DNA from: Negativicoccus massiliensis
GTDB taxonomy: Bacteria; Bacillota; Negativicutes; Veillonellales; Negativicoccaceae
DNA length: 64,000 bases
Assembly (NCBI GenBank): GCA_900155405.1
Contig: LT700188.1
Span: 1,240,001-1,304,000, forward strand
Direction: 5' to 3'
How positions within the stretch are numbered: position 1 is the stretch's first letter; every line of letters begins with the position of its first letter. The notes under the pieces were generated by a model that saw only the letters and a list, made by a program, of their open reading frames with translations, did not search any database and had not been told where the DNA came from. This document shows, piece by piece, positions 47,415 through 56,473 of the stretch. The translations under genes were made by a program, and so were the position numbers.

Positions 47415-48429
47415 AAAACTGCTGGCTTGGTTTAAGGTCAACGGTCGGGAGCTTCCCTGGCGGGAAGAGCGCACGCCGTACCGCACCTGGGTATCCGAAA
47501 TTATGTTGCAGCAGACGCGCGTGGAGGCGGTGCGCGCCTACTACACGAACTGGCTGGAGAAATTTCCGACGCCGGAAACGGTGGCGCAGGCTTCTACGGA
47601 AGAAGTTCTGCACGCTTGGCAAGGGCTCGGCTATTATCGGCGCGCCCGCCTTTTACAGCAGGCGATGCAGGAAGTCCAAGCGCAATACGACGGCGAAATT
47701 CCGTCAGGGCGGGACGAACTGCTGGCCTTGCCCGGCGTCGGTCCGTACGTGATGGGAGCGATCCGCTCGCTCGCCTTCAACGAACCCGAACCGGCGGTCG
47801 ACGGCAATGTTCTGCGCGTATTCGCGAGATTGTACGGCATCACCGGAAACATTTTGGACGCGCCCGCGCATCGTGAAGTGACGAAACTCGTCGCGGAAGT
47901 GTTGCCCGCGGATCGGCCGCAGGAATTTAACGAAGCGCTGATGGATTTCGGCGCGCTGGTCTGTATTCCGCGCGCGCCGCGGTGCGGTCAGTGCCCTTTG
48001 CGTGAGGAGTGTGCGGCGTACCGAACCGGGCAGACGGAAACTTTACCCGTACGTCGGAAAAAAACACAGCAACAAAAATGGTATGCCGCCGTCGCCGTGG
48101 TTGCTCGCGACGGGGCGTTTTTATTGGAGCGGCGACCGGAAGAAGGCATGCTCGCCGGCATGTGGCAGTTTCCGCAGCAGTTGGCGCGGACATTGACGGC
48201 CGCGAAAGAGGAACTGTTCGCGCAGTATCCGCCGCGGTCCAAGCAATGGTTTTGGCGGCATAAGCATGTGTTTTCGCATCGTATTTGGGAATTGCGGGCG
48301 TACCGCGCGACGCCGCCGTCAACGTTAGCGGGAGATTTTCGCTGGGTGCGGCCGGATGAATTTGTAACGTTGCCTATGGCGGGACCGCACGCCAAGTTGG
48401 CGGCTTATATTTTAGATCAGGATCGGTAA
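47398..48429 (+). CDS. mutY: Adenine DNA glycosylase
   Basis: This 343-residue enzyme removes A mispaired with 8-oxo-G. WVSEIMLQQTRVEAV contains the catalytic Glu. The helix-hairpin-helix reads LPGVGPYVMGAI, followed by PAVDGNVLRV with the catalytic Asp. The 4Fe-4S site is C-x6-C-x2-C-x5-C (CIPRAPRCGQCPLREEC). The C-terminal NUDIX-like domain (AVAVVARDGAFLLERRP) recognises 8-oxo-G. I start at GTG 47398 (VTTWVEKLLAW) because GGGAGAG precedes it and the upstream 21 codons run inside mutT in another frame. Confidence 0.93.
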   Translation: MTTWVEKLLAWFKVNGRELPWREERTPYRTWVSEIMLQQTRVEAVRAYYTNWLEKFPTPETVAQASTEEVLHAWQGLGYYRRARLLQQAMQEVQAQYDGEIPSGRDELLALPGVGPYVMGAIRSLAFNEPEPAVDGNVLRVFARLYGITGNILDAPAHREVTKLVAEVLPADRPQEFNEALMDFGALVCIPRAPRCGQCPLREECAAYRTGQTETLPVRRKKTQQQKWYAAVAVVARDGAFLLERRPEEGMLAGMWQFPQQLARTLTAAKEELFAQYPPRSKQWFWRHKHVFSHRIWELRAYRATPPSTLAGDFRWVRPDEFVTLPMAGPHAKLAAYILDQDR

Positions 48430-48435
48430 TTAAAA

Positions 48436-49569
48436 ATGACTCGAGTGAACTTTATTTTACTGGCTTTATTGACAGTTTCCTTTGTGACGGCTTTTGTAAA
48501 CTCCGCGTGTCTTACGGGTCTGTGGGGGCTGAACTGGTACAGTCTTTTCGGCGGCTTTTTAAGTGTTTCGTGGCTCGCCGCCGTCTACTACTTTTTTTAC
48601 GCGGATTTGTATTTGACCACCTTCGCCGGCGCGCTCGGTCGTTTTTTGGCATTGCTCAGCGTTTCCTGGCTGATCTGGCAGATCGCCGCGGCGGTGCCGC
48701 TGCTCATTGTGCGTATCCTTTCCTTATTCGGCGGAAAAAGGGGACTTTGGTCGACGCTTAGCGCGTTCATTATGGTCGGCGCTGTCGTCATGATCGGCGC
48801 GGGTCTTTACGGCAGCGAACATTTGAACTACGAAACGAAAGAATTGCGCTACACGAGCTTACCGTATCAATTTGACGGTACGAAAATCGCGCTCATTACC
48901 GATTTGCATATCGGACCGTACTACCATGTCAGCGATCTGGCGGAGATCTTGGAACAGGCGGAACGCGATGAGGTGGATTACATTGTTTTGGGCGGCGACC
49001 TGATTGATGACATGCGGGAGCTTCCGGCGTTGCAGGAACTGTTGAAAGAAAAAGCCCTGAACTTCCGACTCGGCATCGATTACGTATGGGGGAATCACGA
49101 ATATTTCCGCGATCAGCCGCTGATCGCGGACTACCTCGCGAAATCCGATATTCGCGTCTTGAAAAATGAGCACGCCACGCTTTTCCGCGACGGCGCCACC
49201 ATCTACGTGGCCGGCGTGGATTTCCCGTTCGGTCGCGGCGAGAAATTGAAAGCGCAAGCCAAAGAGTATACGGATCAGGCCATGGCGGGCATTCCGGAAC
49301 ATGCTTTCGTGATCTTGCTGGCGCATCACCCGCAATTTTTGGAAGAAGGGCTGACGCGTCATGTTGAGCTGACGTTGGCGGGGCATACGCACGGCATGCA
49401 ATTCGGACTCGCCGGGGAGAGCTTTCCGCTGATGTATCCGTACAATCGCGGCCTGTTTACGCGCGGCGCAAGCGTCGGTTACGTCAGTCGCGGCGCGGGC
49501 GGTTGGATGCCGCTGCGCGTATTTTGCGATCGCGAAGTGACCTATTTCACATTGAAACGCGGACGCTAA
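48436..49569 (+). CDS. Membrane-anchored calcineurin-like metallophosphoesterase
   Basis: This 377-residue protein has four N-terminal membrane helices (residues 1-125) and then a phosphoesterase domain with all metal-binding motifs: LITDLHIGPYYH (D, H), VLGGDLIDD, WGNHEYF, LLAHHP and LAGHTHGMQ. It resembles YkuE-type enzymes, some of which act on lipid-linked substrates, but the substrate is unknown. It follows mutY by 7 nt and ends in a strong terminator. Confidence 0.9.
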   Translation: MTRVNFILLALLTVSFVTAFVNSACLTGLWGLNWYSLFGGFLSVSWLAAVYYFFYADLYLTTFAGALGRFLALLSVSWLIWQIAAAVPLLIVRILSLFGGKRGLWSTLSAFIMVGAVVMIGAGLYGSEHLNYETKELRYTSLPYQFDGTKIALITDLHIGPYYHVSDLAEILEQAERDEVDYIVLGGDLIDDMRELPALQELLKEKALNFRLGIDYVWGNHEYFRDQPLIADYLAKSDIRVLKNEHATLFRDGATIYVAGVDFPFGRGEKLKAQAKEYTDQAMAGIPEHAFVILLAHHPQFLEEGLTRHVELTLAGHTHGMQFGLAGESFPLMYPYNRGLFTRGASVGYVSRGAGGWMPLRVFCDREVTYFTLKRGR

Positions 49570-49598
49570 AAAAGATCCTCCACGGAGGATCTTTTTTT
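49568..49598. terminator. Bidirectional terminator
   Basis: AAAAAAGATCCTCC/GGAGGATCTTTTTT between the phosphoesterase gene and the convergent thioesterase gene. Confidence 0.85.
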
Positions 49599-49603
49599 AT
49601 TGC

Positions 49604-49993
49604 TTACTTGCGCGCTCGCGTCGCGGCATTCGCTAAAAAACGCGACGTATTCACCAAGATGCGCGTGTGCGTGCCCTCGGCAACGACGCCGATCTCGTCA
49701 CGCACCGTCACGGTAAATTCGTATTGCCGTTCGGTGTGCGCCGTGATTTCCGCGCAGGCGGTCAGCGTCATTCCGACTACGCTGGGCGCGGTGTGCGTGA
49801 GAGAAATGCGCGTGCCGACCGTGGTTTCGTCATCGTTCAGGTGCGGCGCCAGAGCGGCGACGGCGGCCGCCTCCATCGCGGCGGCGATGACGGGCGTCGC
49901 GCACACGTCGACGGTGCCGCTGCCGACGGCCGCGGCCGTATCCGCGGCGGCAATGATGCGGGTCAAGCTTCCTTTGCTACCGATCATGGACAT
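49604..49993 (-). CDS. Hotdog-fold thioesterase, FlK-like
   Basis: This 129-residue hotdog-fold protein shows ATPVIAAAMEAAAV (helix with the general-base Glu), VGTRISLTHTAPSVVGMTL and ILVNTSRFL, matching the FlK-like (fluoroacetyl-CoA thioesterase family) group of small acyl-CoA thioesterases. Substrates in most bacteria are unknown. GGAGGGATACC precedes the ATG; a second ATG two codons on is equally placed. Confidence 0.85.
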   Translation of the reverse strand: MSMIGSKGSLTRIIAAADTAAAVGSGTVDVCATPVIAAAMEAAAVAALAPHLNDDETTVGTRISLTHTAPSVVGMTLTACAEITAHTERQYEFTVTVRDEIGVVAEGTHTRILVNTSRFLANAATRARK

Positions 49994-50056
49994 GGTATCC
50001 CTCCTCCGTTTTTTATATTGTACCGAAACGCGGTCTTTTTGTCAGGTGCGCCGCGC

Positions 50057-50083
50057 TTGACGAATCTGCGCATATGGTATAAT
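50057..50083 (+). promoter_or_regulatory. Promoter of thrC
   Basis: TTGACG at 50057-50062 and the extended -10 TGGTATAAT at 50075-50083 (15-nt spacer). The leader of about 90 nt shows no obvious regulatory fold. Confidence 0.6.
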
Positions 50084-50177
50084 AGGTACTAAATTATGCA
50101 TATAATTACGGCTGTAAAGTCGTTTTATGCCGTTGGGGCATGTTAGGATCAGGCGCAAGCCAAAGGAGATGAATACC

Positions 50178-51683
50178 ATGAATTTTGTCAGTACGCGCGG
50201 GCGCGCTCCGTCCGTTACCGCCGCGGAAGCTCTTGTTTCAGGTCTGGCACCGGATGGGGGACTGTACGTTCCGGAATATTTACCGGCGCCGCGTGAGGAC
50301 TGGGAAGCAACGGCGGGGCTGACATACGCGGAACTCGCCGCCGAAGTATTGGCGCTGTTTTTTACCGACTGGGAAAAAGAAGAACTGTTGACGTTATGCC
50401 GCAAGGCATACAACGGGACATTCAATATGCCGGGGATTATTCGCGTGCGCAAAGTCGGTGAAAAACGCTACTTCACGGAATTGTTCCATGGCCGGACACT
50501 GGCGTTCAAAGATATGGCGTTATCCTTATTTCCTCATTTGCTGCAGGCCGCCAAGAAAAAACTCGGACGCACGGAAACGACCTTAATTCTGACCGCGACC
50601 AGCGGTGATACGGGCAAAGCCGCGTTGGCCGGATTCCAAGACGTGCCGGGAACGGAAATCGTGGTGTTCTATCCGGAGCACGGCGTCAGCCCCGTGCAAA
50701 AATGGCAGATGCAGACCCAAGCGGGGGAAAACGTGCACGTGTACGGCGTCGAAGGTAACTTTGACGACGCGCAGACATTCGTCAAAGCGGCGTTTGAAGA
50801 TCCGGACCTGCGCGCCTACGCCAAGGATCATGGCGTGGCGTTTTCCAGCGCCAATTCAATCAATATCGGACGTTTGTTGCCGCAGATCGTGTACTATATC
50901 CGCACCTACGCGGAACTCGTCAAAGCGGGCGAGATCAAAAAAGGTGAAGCGTTTGACGTCTGCGTACCGACCGGCAATTTCGGAAATATTTTGGCGGGTT
51001 ACCTCGCGAAACGATTGGGCGTGCCGATCGCGAAACTGATTTGCGCCTCGAACGAAAATCATGTCCTTACCGACTTTTTCCGTACGGGCACTTACGATCG
51101 CCGCCGCGAATTTCACGCGACGCATTCGCCTTCGATGGATATTTTGATTTCGTCGAACTTGGAACGTTTTATTTATTACTTGCTGGACGGCGATGCGCGC
51201 GCGACGGAGAAATACCTTGAAGAACTCCGCGCAAACGGCAGCTTTACATTGCCGCAAGATGTCATGGCGCGGGCGGATGATTTCCTGTGCGGCTGGGTGG
51301 ACGATGAAGAGACGGTTCGCCTCATGAGCCGCATGCACAAAGAGCACGGCTATGTAATGGACCCGCACACGGCGGTGGCGGTCGGCGTGAGCGATCAGTT
51401 GCAAAAGGAACGGGACGGACGCCTGTTGGTCATTATCTCCACGGCGCATCCGTATAAATTCCCCGACACCGTCGCGCAGGCGCTGAAACTCGACACCAAG
51501 GGGGCGAGCGATGATTTCGATCGCATGTGGCAAATCGCCAATGTTTCCAGCTTGCCGCTGCCAATTCAGTTTTTCCATTTGCGCGAAAAACAACTGCGCT
51601 TTCATGAGAGCGTAGAGAAAGAAAACTTGCAGAACGTTGTGCGCGAGACGATCGCCGCGATGACGGAGCATAATGAAAATTAA
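50178..51683 (+). CDS. thrC: Threonine synthase
   Basis: This 501-residue PLP enzyme converts O-phosphohomoserine to threonine. It starts FVSTRGRAPSVTAAEAL and GLAPDGGLYVPE, the long-form ThrC opening. HGRTLAFKDMALS contains the Schiff-base Lys111, LTATSGDTGKAALAGF the substrate loop, and SANSINIGRLLPQIVYY the family signature. AAAGGAG lies 9 nt before ATG 50178; an overlapping ATG nine bases earlier is too close. The stop lies inside the next gene. Confidence 0.95.
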   Translation: MNFVSTRGRAPSVTAAEALVSGLAPDGGLYVPEYLPAPREDWEATAGLTYAELAAEVLALFFTDWEKEELLTLCRKAYNGTFNMPGIIRVRKVGEKRYFTELFHGRTLAFKDMALSLFPHLLQAAKKKLGRTETTLILTATSGDTGKAALAGFQDVPGTEIVVFYPEHGVSPVQKWQMQTQAGENVHVYGVEGNFDDAQTFVKAAFEDPDLRAYAKDHGVAFSSANSINIGRLLPQIVYYIRTYAELVKAGEIKKGEAFDVCVPTGNFGNILAGYLAKRLGVPIAKLICASNENHVLTDFFRTGTYDRRREFHATHSPSMDILISSNLERFIYYLLDGDARATEKYLEELRANGSFTLPQDVMARADDFLCGWVDDEETVRLMSRMHKEHGYVMDPHTAVAVGVSDQLQKERDGRLLVIISTAHPYKFPDTVAQALKLDTKGASDDFDRMWQIANVSSLPLPIQFFHLREKQLRFHESVEKENLQNVVRETIAAMTEHNEN

Positions 51684-52416
51684 CGGGCAACATACGCAGT
51701 GGAGCGAAGCGGAAGAGCGTCGTCTCAAATGGGGACTGATCGCGTTTCTGCTCGCGATCCTGGGTGGGATCCATCTTTTGGATCCGACATTTTACGGCAC
51801 GATCTGGCACCTTTCCATGGTCGGCGACTTTCACGGCACGGTGGAATACCTGCGTGGCTTCGGCGTATGGGCGATGGCCGTCAGCTTTTTCATCGACGTC
51901 ATCATCAATATTGTCGGCTTTTTGCCCTCCATTTTCCTGTCGGCCGCCAACGGACTTATTTTCGGCATTTGGCTCGGCATTCTGATTTCCTGGGCCGGCG
52001 AAACGGTGGGGGTGCTGATCTCATTTTGGCTGATGCGCACGATTTTTCGCGACATGGCGAAACGTGTCATCGAGCACAATAAAATGCTCACCAAACTGGA
52101 CTCGTACTCGACCATGTGGGCGATGCTGATCGCTCGCGCCGTGCCGTACTCGCCGAACGGACTGGTGACGGCGCTCGGCGCGCTTTCCCGCATCAGCTAT
52201 CGCGATTACCTGATCGGCACGGCCTTGGGCAAATTGCCTTCCGTCGCGATTGAAGTCATCGTCGGGCACGACGTCGTTCTCGCCTCGGAAAATCAGACGC
52301 GCCTCATGGTGATGATCGCCGGCATCACGATCGTCTACGGCGGACTGTGGTGGTGGAAACGCAAAAAAGATCAGCGCGACGCCGCGCGCCAAGCGCAAGA
52401 AGACGCGGAAAAATAA
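51673..52416 (+). CDS. TVP38/TMEM64-family membrane protein
   Basis: This 247-residue protein has about five membrane helices and the VTT/SNARE-associated core: FLPSIFLSAANGLIFG, WAGETVGVLISF, and RAVPYSPNGLVTALGAL with the Arg and Pro-rich re-entrant loop. Relatives of the DedA superfamily flip lipids such as undecaprenyl-phosphate. It overlaps the end of thrC by 11 nt. Its terminator marks the left edge of the AT-rich island. Confidence 0.88.
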   Translation: MKINGQHTQWSEAEERRLKWGLIAFLLAILGGIHLLDPTFYGTIWHLSMVGDFHGTVEYLRGFGVWAMAVSFFIDVIINIVGFLPSIFLSAANGLIFGIWLGILISWAGETVGVLISFWLMRTIFRDMAKRVIEHNKMLTKLDSYSTMWAMLIARAVPYSPNGLVTALGALSRISYRDYLIGTALGKLPSVAIEVIVGHDVVLASENQTRLMVMIAGITIVYGGLWWWKRKKDQRDAARQAQEDAEK

Positions 52417-52423
52417 ACGCAAT

Positions 52424-52449
52424 AAAAAAGAGAACCGAGCGGTTCTCTT
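52424..52449 (+). terminator. Terminator; left edge of the acquired island
   Basis: AAAAAAGAGAACC/GGTTCTCTT hairpin after the TVP38 gene. Base composition changes within about 150 nt downstream. Confidence 0.75.
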
Positions 52450-52579
52450 CATGAAAATGGACTCTTGCCATTCAGCGGCGCGAAGGCCTCAACCTTTGCG
52501 TCGTTTTTATTTGCGCTCCTGCCAAAAAGACGGAAAGCCAGTCGTCGGAATCGGCGCATGCTTATCTTGTAAAATGCGG

Positions 52580-52585
52580 TATACT
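52580..52585 (+). promoter_or_regulatory. Candidate -10 for the restriction-modification operon
   Basis: TATACT in the AT-rich transition zone upstream of the methyltransferase genes; no good -35 is visible. Confidence 0.3.
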
Positions 52586-52634
52586 ATTGTAGAAAGATTA
52601 TATAAAACAGACGGTTCATTCGAGATGAAATACA

Positions 52635-52766
52635 ATGCTTTATACCATAGCTAAAATGGGACGAGATGAGAATGTAAGCTTAGAAGCATTGGGGAAAATT
52701 TACAATATTTTCAGTGCGACATTGGAGATATTATCAGATACAGAAAAAGGAACAAAGAGGAAATAA
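52635..52766 (+). pseudogene. C-terminal fragment of an XRE-family (Cro/CI-type) regulator
   Basis: This short 43-codon frame reads MLYTIAKMGRDENVS, then LEALGKIYNIF and an acidic end, stopping one base before the methyltransferase ATG. The TIAKMGRDENVSLEALGKI part matches the recognition-helix end and following helix of small Cro/CI-type HTH proteins. The N-terminal half of such a protein is absent: an in-frame TGA lies three codons upstream. It is therefore probably a truncated controller gene of the restriction system. It could still be translated. Confidence 0.6.
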
Positions 52767-52767
52767 A

Positions 52768-53796
52768 ATGAGATTTATTGGTGGCAAAACATTGATTATG
52801 CCATATATAGTAGAACTAATTAAAGAAAAAACAGTTGATGTAAAAAGCATATCGGATGTCTTTGCCGGCTCCGGATTTGTTTCTCGTGAGTTTAAAAATC
52901 TCGGATATGATGTGATATCTAATGATTTGATGTACTTTTCCTATGTGCTCTTAAGAGGAACCGTTGGAATAAATACTAAGTTAGAGTTCAAAAATCTCCA
53001 TATATCAAATCCGGTAGAATATTTAAATCACCTTGACTTGGACGATATCAACACAGATATATCCGATTGTTTTGTGTATCAAAACTATAGTCCTAACGGT
53101 GGAAGAATGTATTTTACGGAACAAAATTCTTTGAAAATTGATATCATCCGGATTCAGATCGAAAATTGGTACAAGGATTTTCTTATTAATGAAGATGAAT
53201 ACTTTTATTTGCTTGCGTGTTTAATTGAAGCCGTTCCTTTTGTAAGCAATATAACCGGAGTGTATGGAGCATTTTTAAAACATTGGGATAATAGAGCTTT
53301 AAATACTTTAGATGTTAAAAAAGTAGATTTGGTAAATAACCGTGCAAAGGGAATGGCCTATCATGAAGATGCAAATAAGTTAATAGAAAGGATACATACA
53401 GACTTAGCTTATTTTGATCCACCATATAATCAGAGACAATACCTGCCCAATTATCATGTTTTAGAAACGATAGCTAAATATGATAATCCAAAAATAAAAG
53501 GGGTAACCGGACTAAGAGATTATTCAGAACAGAAAAGTGATTATTGCAGAAAAGACACTGTTTTACATGCTTTTGATGATTTAATCAGTAAGACTAAATC
53601 CAGATATATTGTTGCAAGCTATAACACCGAGGGGATATTATCCCACGATGAAATTATTAGTGTTTTAGACAAATATGGAAAGAAAGGAACGGTAGCTTGC
53701 AAATTTATAGACTATAGACGATATAAGAACGCCCAGACCAATAAAAATAAGAATTTAAAAGAGGTGCTGTATTTTGTAGAAAAGGAGCATTTATGA
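52768..53796 (+). CDS. DNA adenine N6-methyltransferase, D12 class (M.FokI-like subunit 1)
   Basis: This 342-residue enzyme has the SAM motif FAGSGF (about 32-37) and the catalytic motif DPPY (217-220, FDPPYNQRQYLPNYH). Conserved stretches such as EAVPFVSNITGVYGAFLKHWD and YDNPKIKGVTGLR are strongly reminiscent of one half of M.FokI. It should methylate an adenine in one strand of an asymmetric site to protect it from the adjacent FokI-like nuclease. AAAGAGGAAATAAA precedes the ATG. It overlaps the second methyltransferase gene by four bases. Confidence 0.92.
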   Translation: MRFIGGKTLIMPYIVELIKEKTVDVKSISDVFAGSGFVSREFKNLGYDVISNDLMYFSYVLLRGTVGINTKLEFKNLHISNPVEYLNHLDLDDINTDISDCFVYQNYSPNGGRMYFTEQNSLKIDIIRIQIENWYKDFLINEDEYFYLLACLIEAVPFVSNITGVYGAFLKHWDNRALNTLDVKKVDLVNNRAKGMAYHEDANKLIERIHTDLAYFDPPYNQRQYLPNYHVLETIAKYDNPKIKGVTGLRDYSEQKSDYCRKDTVLHAFDDLISKTKSRYIVASYNTEGILSHDEIISVLDKYGKKGTVACKFIDYRRYKNAQTNKNKNLKEVLYFVEKEHL

Positions 53797-54641
53797 GTGA
53801 ACGGTATATAAAATCGCCATTTAACTATATTGGCAATAAACATAGATTATTAGCTCAAATATTGCCCTTGTTTCCTCAACATATCGATACATTTTTTGAT
53901 ATATTTTGTGGCGGTTTAGACGTAGCGGTTAACGTTACTGCGAATCGAAAAATAGCCAATGATATAAACGGTTTTGTAATTGAAATTTTAAATATGTTCA
54001 AAAACACCGGTAGTAAAGAATTATTGCAAAATATTGAAAATGTAATCAGAAAATTTAACTTATCGAAAGAAAATAAGGCTGCATACTATGAGTTTAGAGA
54101 ATATTACAATGCAAACAAAGACCCTCTTTTGCTTTATGTCTTGATGTGCTATTCCTTTAATTATCAGTTTAGATTTAATTCAAATCATGACTATAATAAT
54201 CCGGCCGGAACAAATAGAAGCAGTTTTAATGAAAGCCTGAAAAATAGACTGGCTTCCTTCAGAGAGCAGCTTTTCAATATAGAGTTTAGTAATCAAAACT
54301 TTAAAGAATTTGACTTTAGTCAAATTAGAAGCACAGACTTTGTATATTGTGATCCTCCTTATAGAAGTTCCGTTGGTTCATATAATGACGGGAAGAGAGG
54401 CTTTGAAGGATGGACGGTGGATGATGATTTAGCGTTGTTTGAAAAATTGGATGACCTGAATACCCGGGGCATTAAATTTGCACTATCGAATGTTTTCTTT
54501 AATAACGGCTTCGTCAATAAAGAGTTACAGAAGTGGAGCAAAAAATACAAGGTTCATTTATTGACGGCGAGTTATTCAAATAGTAATTATCAACGAAATA
54601 AACAGGGCGAAACGAAAGAAGTTTTGATCACAAATTACTAG
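53793..54641 (+). CDS. DNA adenine N6-methyltransferase, D12 class (subunit 2)
   Basis: This 282-residue Dam-like enzyme shows PFNYIGNKHRLL (the SAM-binding P-x-x-Y-x-G-x-K opening), DIFCGGLDVAV (motif I) and YCDPPYRSS with DPPY at 187-190. It is coupled to the first methyltransferase by an ATGA overlap. In type IIS systems with asymmetric sites, two methyltransferases each modify one strand. M.FokI fuses both domains, while here they are separate proteins. Confidence 0.92.
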   Translation: MSERYIKSPFNYIGNKHRLLAQILPLFPQHIDTFFDIFCGGLDVAVNVTANRKIANDINGFVIEILNMFKNTGSKELLQNIENVIRKFNLSKENKAAYYEFREYYNANKDPLLLYVLMCYSFNYQFRFNSNHDYNNPAGTNRSSFNESLKNRLASFREQLFNIEFSNQNFKEFDFSQIRSTDFVYCDPPYRSSVGSYNDGKRGFEGWTVDDDLALFEKLDDLNTRGIKFALSNVFFNNGFVNKELQKWSKKYKVHLLTASYSNSNYQRNKQGETKEVLITNY

Positions 54642-54651
54642 GAGAGTAAAC

Positions 54652-56421
54652 ATGGCGGAAAGAACATTAGGTTGGATACAGAACCCATCAAGTTTTGAGA
54701 ATTTAAAAAATGTCGTTTCTGTTTTCGATAAGAGTAGTGACATATATAAAGAAATTTTAAATACAAAACTACCTGATTTAGTAGGTGATTTAGACTTACT
54801 AAAGGTGCTTACGGACGAACTGAAAAAAGACCCGCTTGAAATGGACTATGTTTTATTAAAGGGCCACGGAATAAAGGCAGGTCAAAAAAGAGCAGACTCT
54901 TCATGCAGTGGTATTGTTCAGGCGGCGATTACTACGCAAGGTGGCAGAGCCTATACAGATGACTGGACTGCCGATGGATTTTTAAGATGGGGAATATCTA
55001 TCGGGTTATTGGACTATAACACGGAAAAAGATACGGTTTCTATCACCGCATTAGGGGAAAAATTTGTACATTCTACGTCGGAAGATTCGGATAAAGAAAT
55101 ATTAATATCCGCTTTTTTATCCTACCCTCCGGCAGTACGGATTTTATCATTATTGGAAAATGGGGAACATTTAACAAAATTTGAATTAGGTAAGCAACTA
55201 GGGGGGATTGGTGAAGCGGGGTTTACATCGATTCCTCAAGATTTATATATCCAAGCAGTTGCACTTGCTCCGAAAACAGATAAAGCAAAAATTCGCCAAA
55301 ATACAGAGGGTTCGGCGGATAAGTATGCAAGAATGATTTCAAAGTGGTTATCTAAAGTTGGGTTGATTCAAAGGGTTGAAAAAACAGTTTCAACAAAAAT
55401 TGGCAATGATTCATATACGATTAATATAGGTCATTCATTTAGAATTACTTGGAAAGGTCTCAAAGAACTTAAAAGAGCAAGAGGTCTGTCGTCTTATTCA
55501 AAGACGGATAAAATTGTGTATTGGCAAATGTTGGCTACCAAAGGTAAAGATAGAGATTATATCAGAAATAGACGTGGATACATAATTAAGGCTATTCACA
55601 ATAAAGAAAGAAGTTTAGAAGATATACAAGCATATTTATCAGACAATAGTATTCAGGAAAGCATTACAACTATAGAAGATGAGTTGAAAGTTATTGAAGC
55701 TATGGGGTTGTTGCTTAAGCAAAGCAGGAACGGCTATGTCATTGCTGATAATATAATAAAATTGGAAATACCGAGAACAAAGATTGCCAAGACAAATGTA
55801 CTGGGACTAAAAGATAAAGTACGAGATCGATTAAAGTATGTTGATCATCGGTATTTAGCATTGATTGATTTAGCCTATGATGGTACTGCGAATAGAGATT
55901 TTGAAATCCAAACCATTGACCTTTTAATCAATGAGTTGAAGTTTAAGGGAGTTCGTTTAGGCGAAAGCAGAAAGCCGGATGGAATCATATCCTATAATGT
56001 TAATGGGGTAATTATTGATAATAAGGCCTATTCAAAGGGATACAACTTACCTATTAATCAAGCCGATGAAATGATTCGATATATCGAGGAAAACCAGACC
56101 AGAGATGAAAAAATAAATGCCAATAAATGGTGGGAAAGCTTTGATGACAAAGTGGAAGAATTTAGTTATTTATTTGTATCTTCATTCTTTAAAGGCAACT
56201 TCAAGAACAATTTGAAACACATCGCCAATAGAACCGGAGTCAATGGTGGTGCTATTAATGTTGAAAATTTATTGTATTTTGCAGAAGAATTAAAGTCAGG
56301 CAGATTATCTTATATGGATTCATTTAGCTTATATGACAATGATGAAATATGTGTTGAAAATATTACGAATTATAGCAACGTAAAAATGGTTGCTGAAGAA
56401 AGAGGCAAATATTTAACCTAA
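54652..56421 (+). CDS. FokI-like type IIS restriction endonuclease
   Basis: This 589-residue protein parallels FokI along its length. It opens LGWIQNPSSFENLKNVVSVFD (FokI: FGWVQNPGKFENLK). The DNA-recognition subdomains (about 1-380) include WTADGFLRWG, SYPPAVRILSLLE, GEHLTKFELGK and SADKYARMI. The cleavage domain (about 390-589) has SRKPDG, with Asp443, and VIIDNKAY, with Asp456 and Lys458, equivalent to FokI Asp450, Asp467 and Lys469. The linked NLPINQADEMIRYIEENQTR is also FokI-like. Like FokI it should cut a fixed distance from an asymmetric site, possibly GGATG. It lies 10 nt after the methyltransferases. Confidence 0.93.
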   Translation: MAERTLGWIQNPSSFENLKNVVSVFDKSSDIYKEILNTKLPDLVGDLDLLKVLTDELKKDPLEMDYVLLKGHGIKAGQKRADSSCSGIVQAAITTQGGRAYTDDWTADGFLRWGISIGLLDYNTEKDTVSITALGEKFVHSTSEDSDKEILISAFLSYPPAVRILSLLENGEHLTKFELGKQLGGIGEAGFTSIPQDLYIQAVALAPKTDKAKIRQNTEGSADKYARMISKWLSKVGLIQRVEKTVSTKIGNDSYTINIGHSFRITWKGLKELKRARGLSSYSKTDKIVYWQMLATKGKDRDYIRNRRGYIIKAIHNKERSLEDIQAYLSDNSIQESITTIEDELKVIEAMGLLLKQSRNGYVIADNIIKLEIPRTKIAKTNVLGLKDKVRDRLKYVDHRYLALIDLAYDGTANRDFEIQTIDLLINELKFKGVRLGESRKPDGIISYNVNGVIIDNKAYSKGYNLPINQADEMIRYIEENQTRDEKINANKWWESFDDKVEEFSYLFVSSFFKGNFKNNLKHIANRTGVNGGAINVENLLYFAEELKSGRLSYMDSFSLYDNDEICVENITNYSNVKMVAEERGKYLT

Positions 56422-56473
56422 ATTCATATAGACTGTTAATAAAGCAAAGGGTTTAATGTGTAGGAGGGATTTG

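Noticed and set aside
52451-52654. 67-codon open frame at the island's left edge
   Set aside because: It crosses the composition boundary, has no ribosome binding site or known motif, and overlaps the XRE fragment in another frame.
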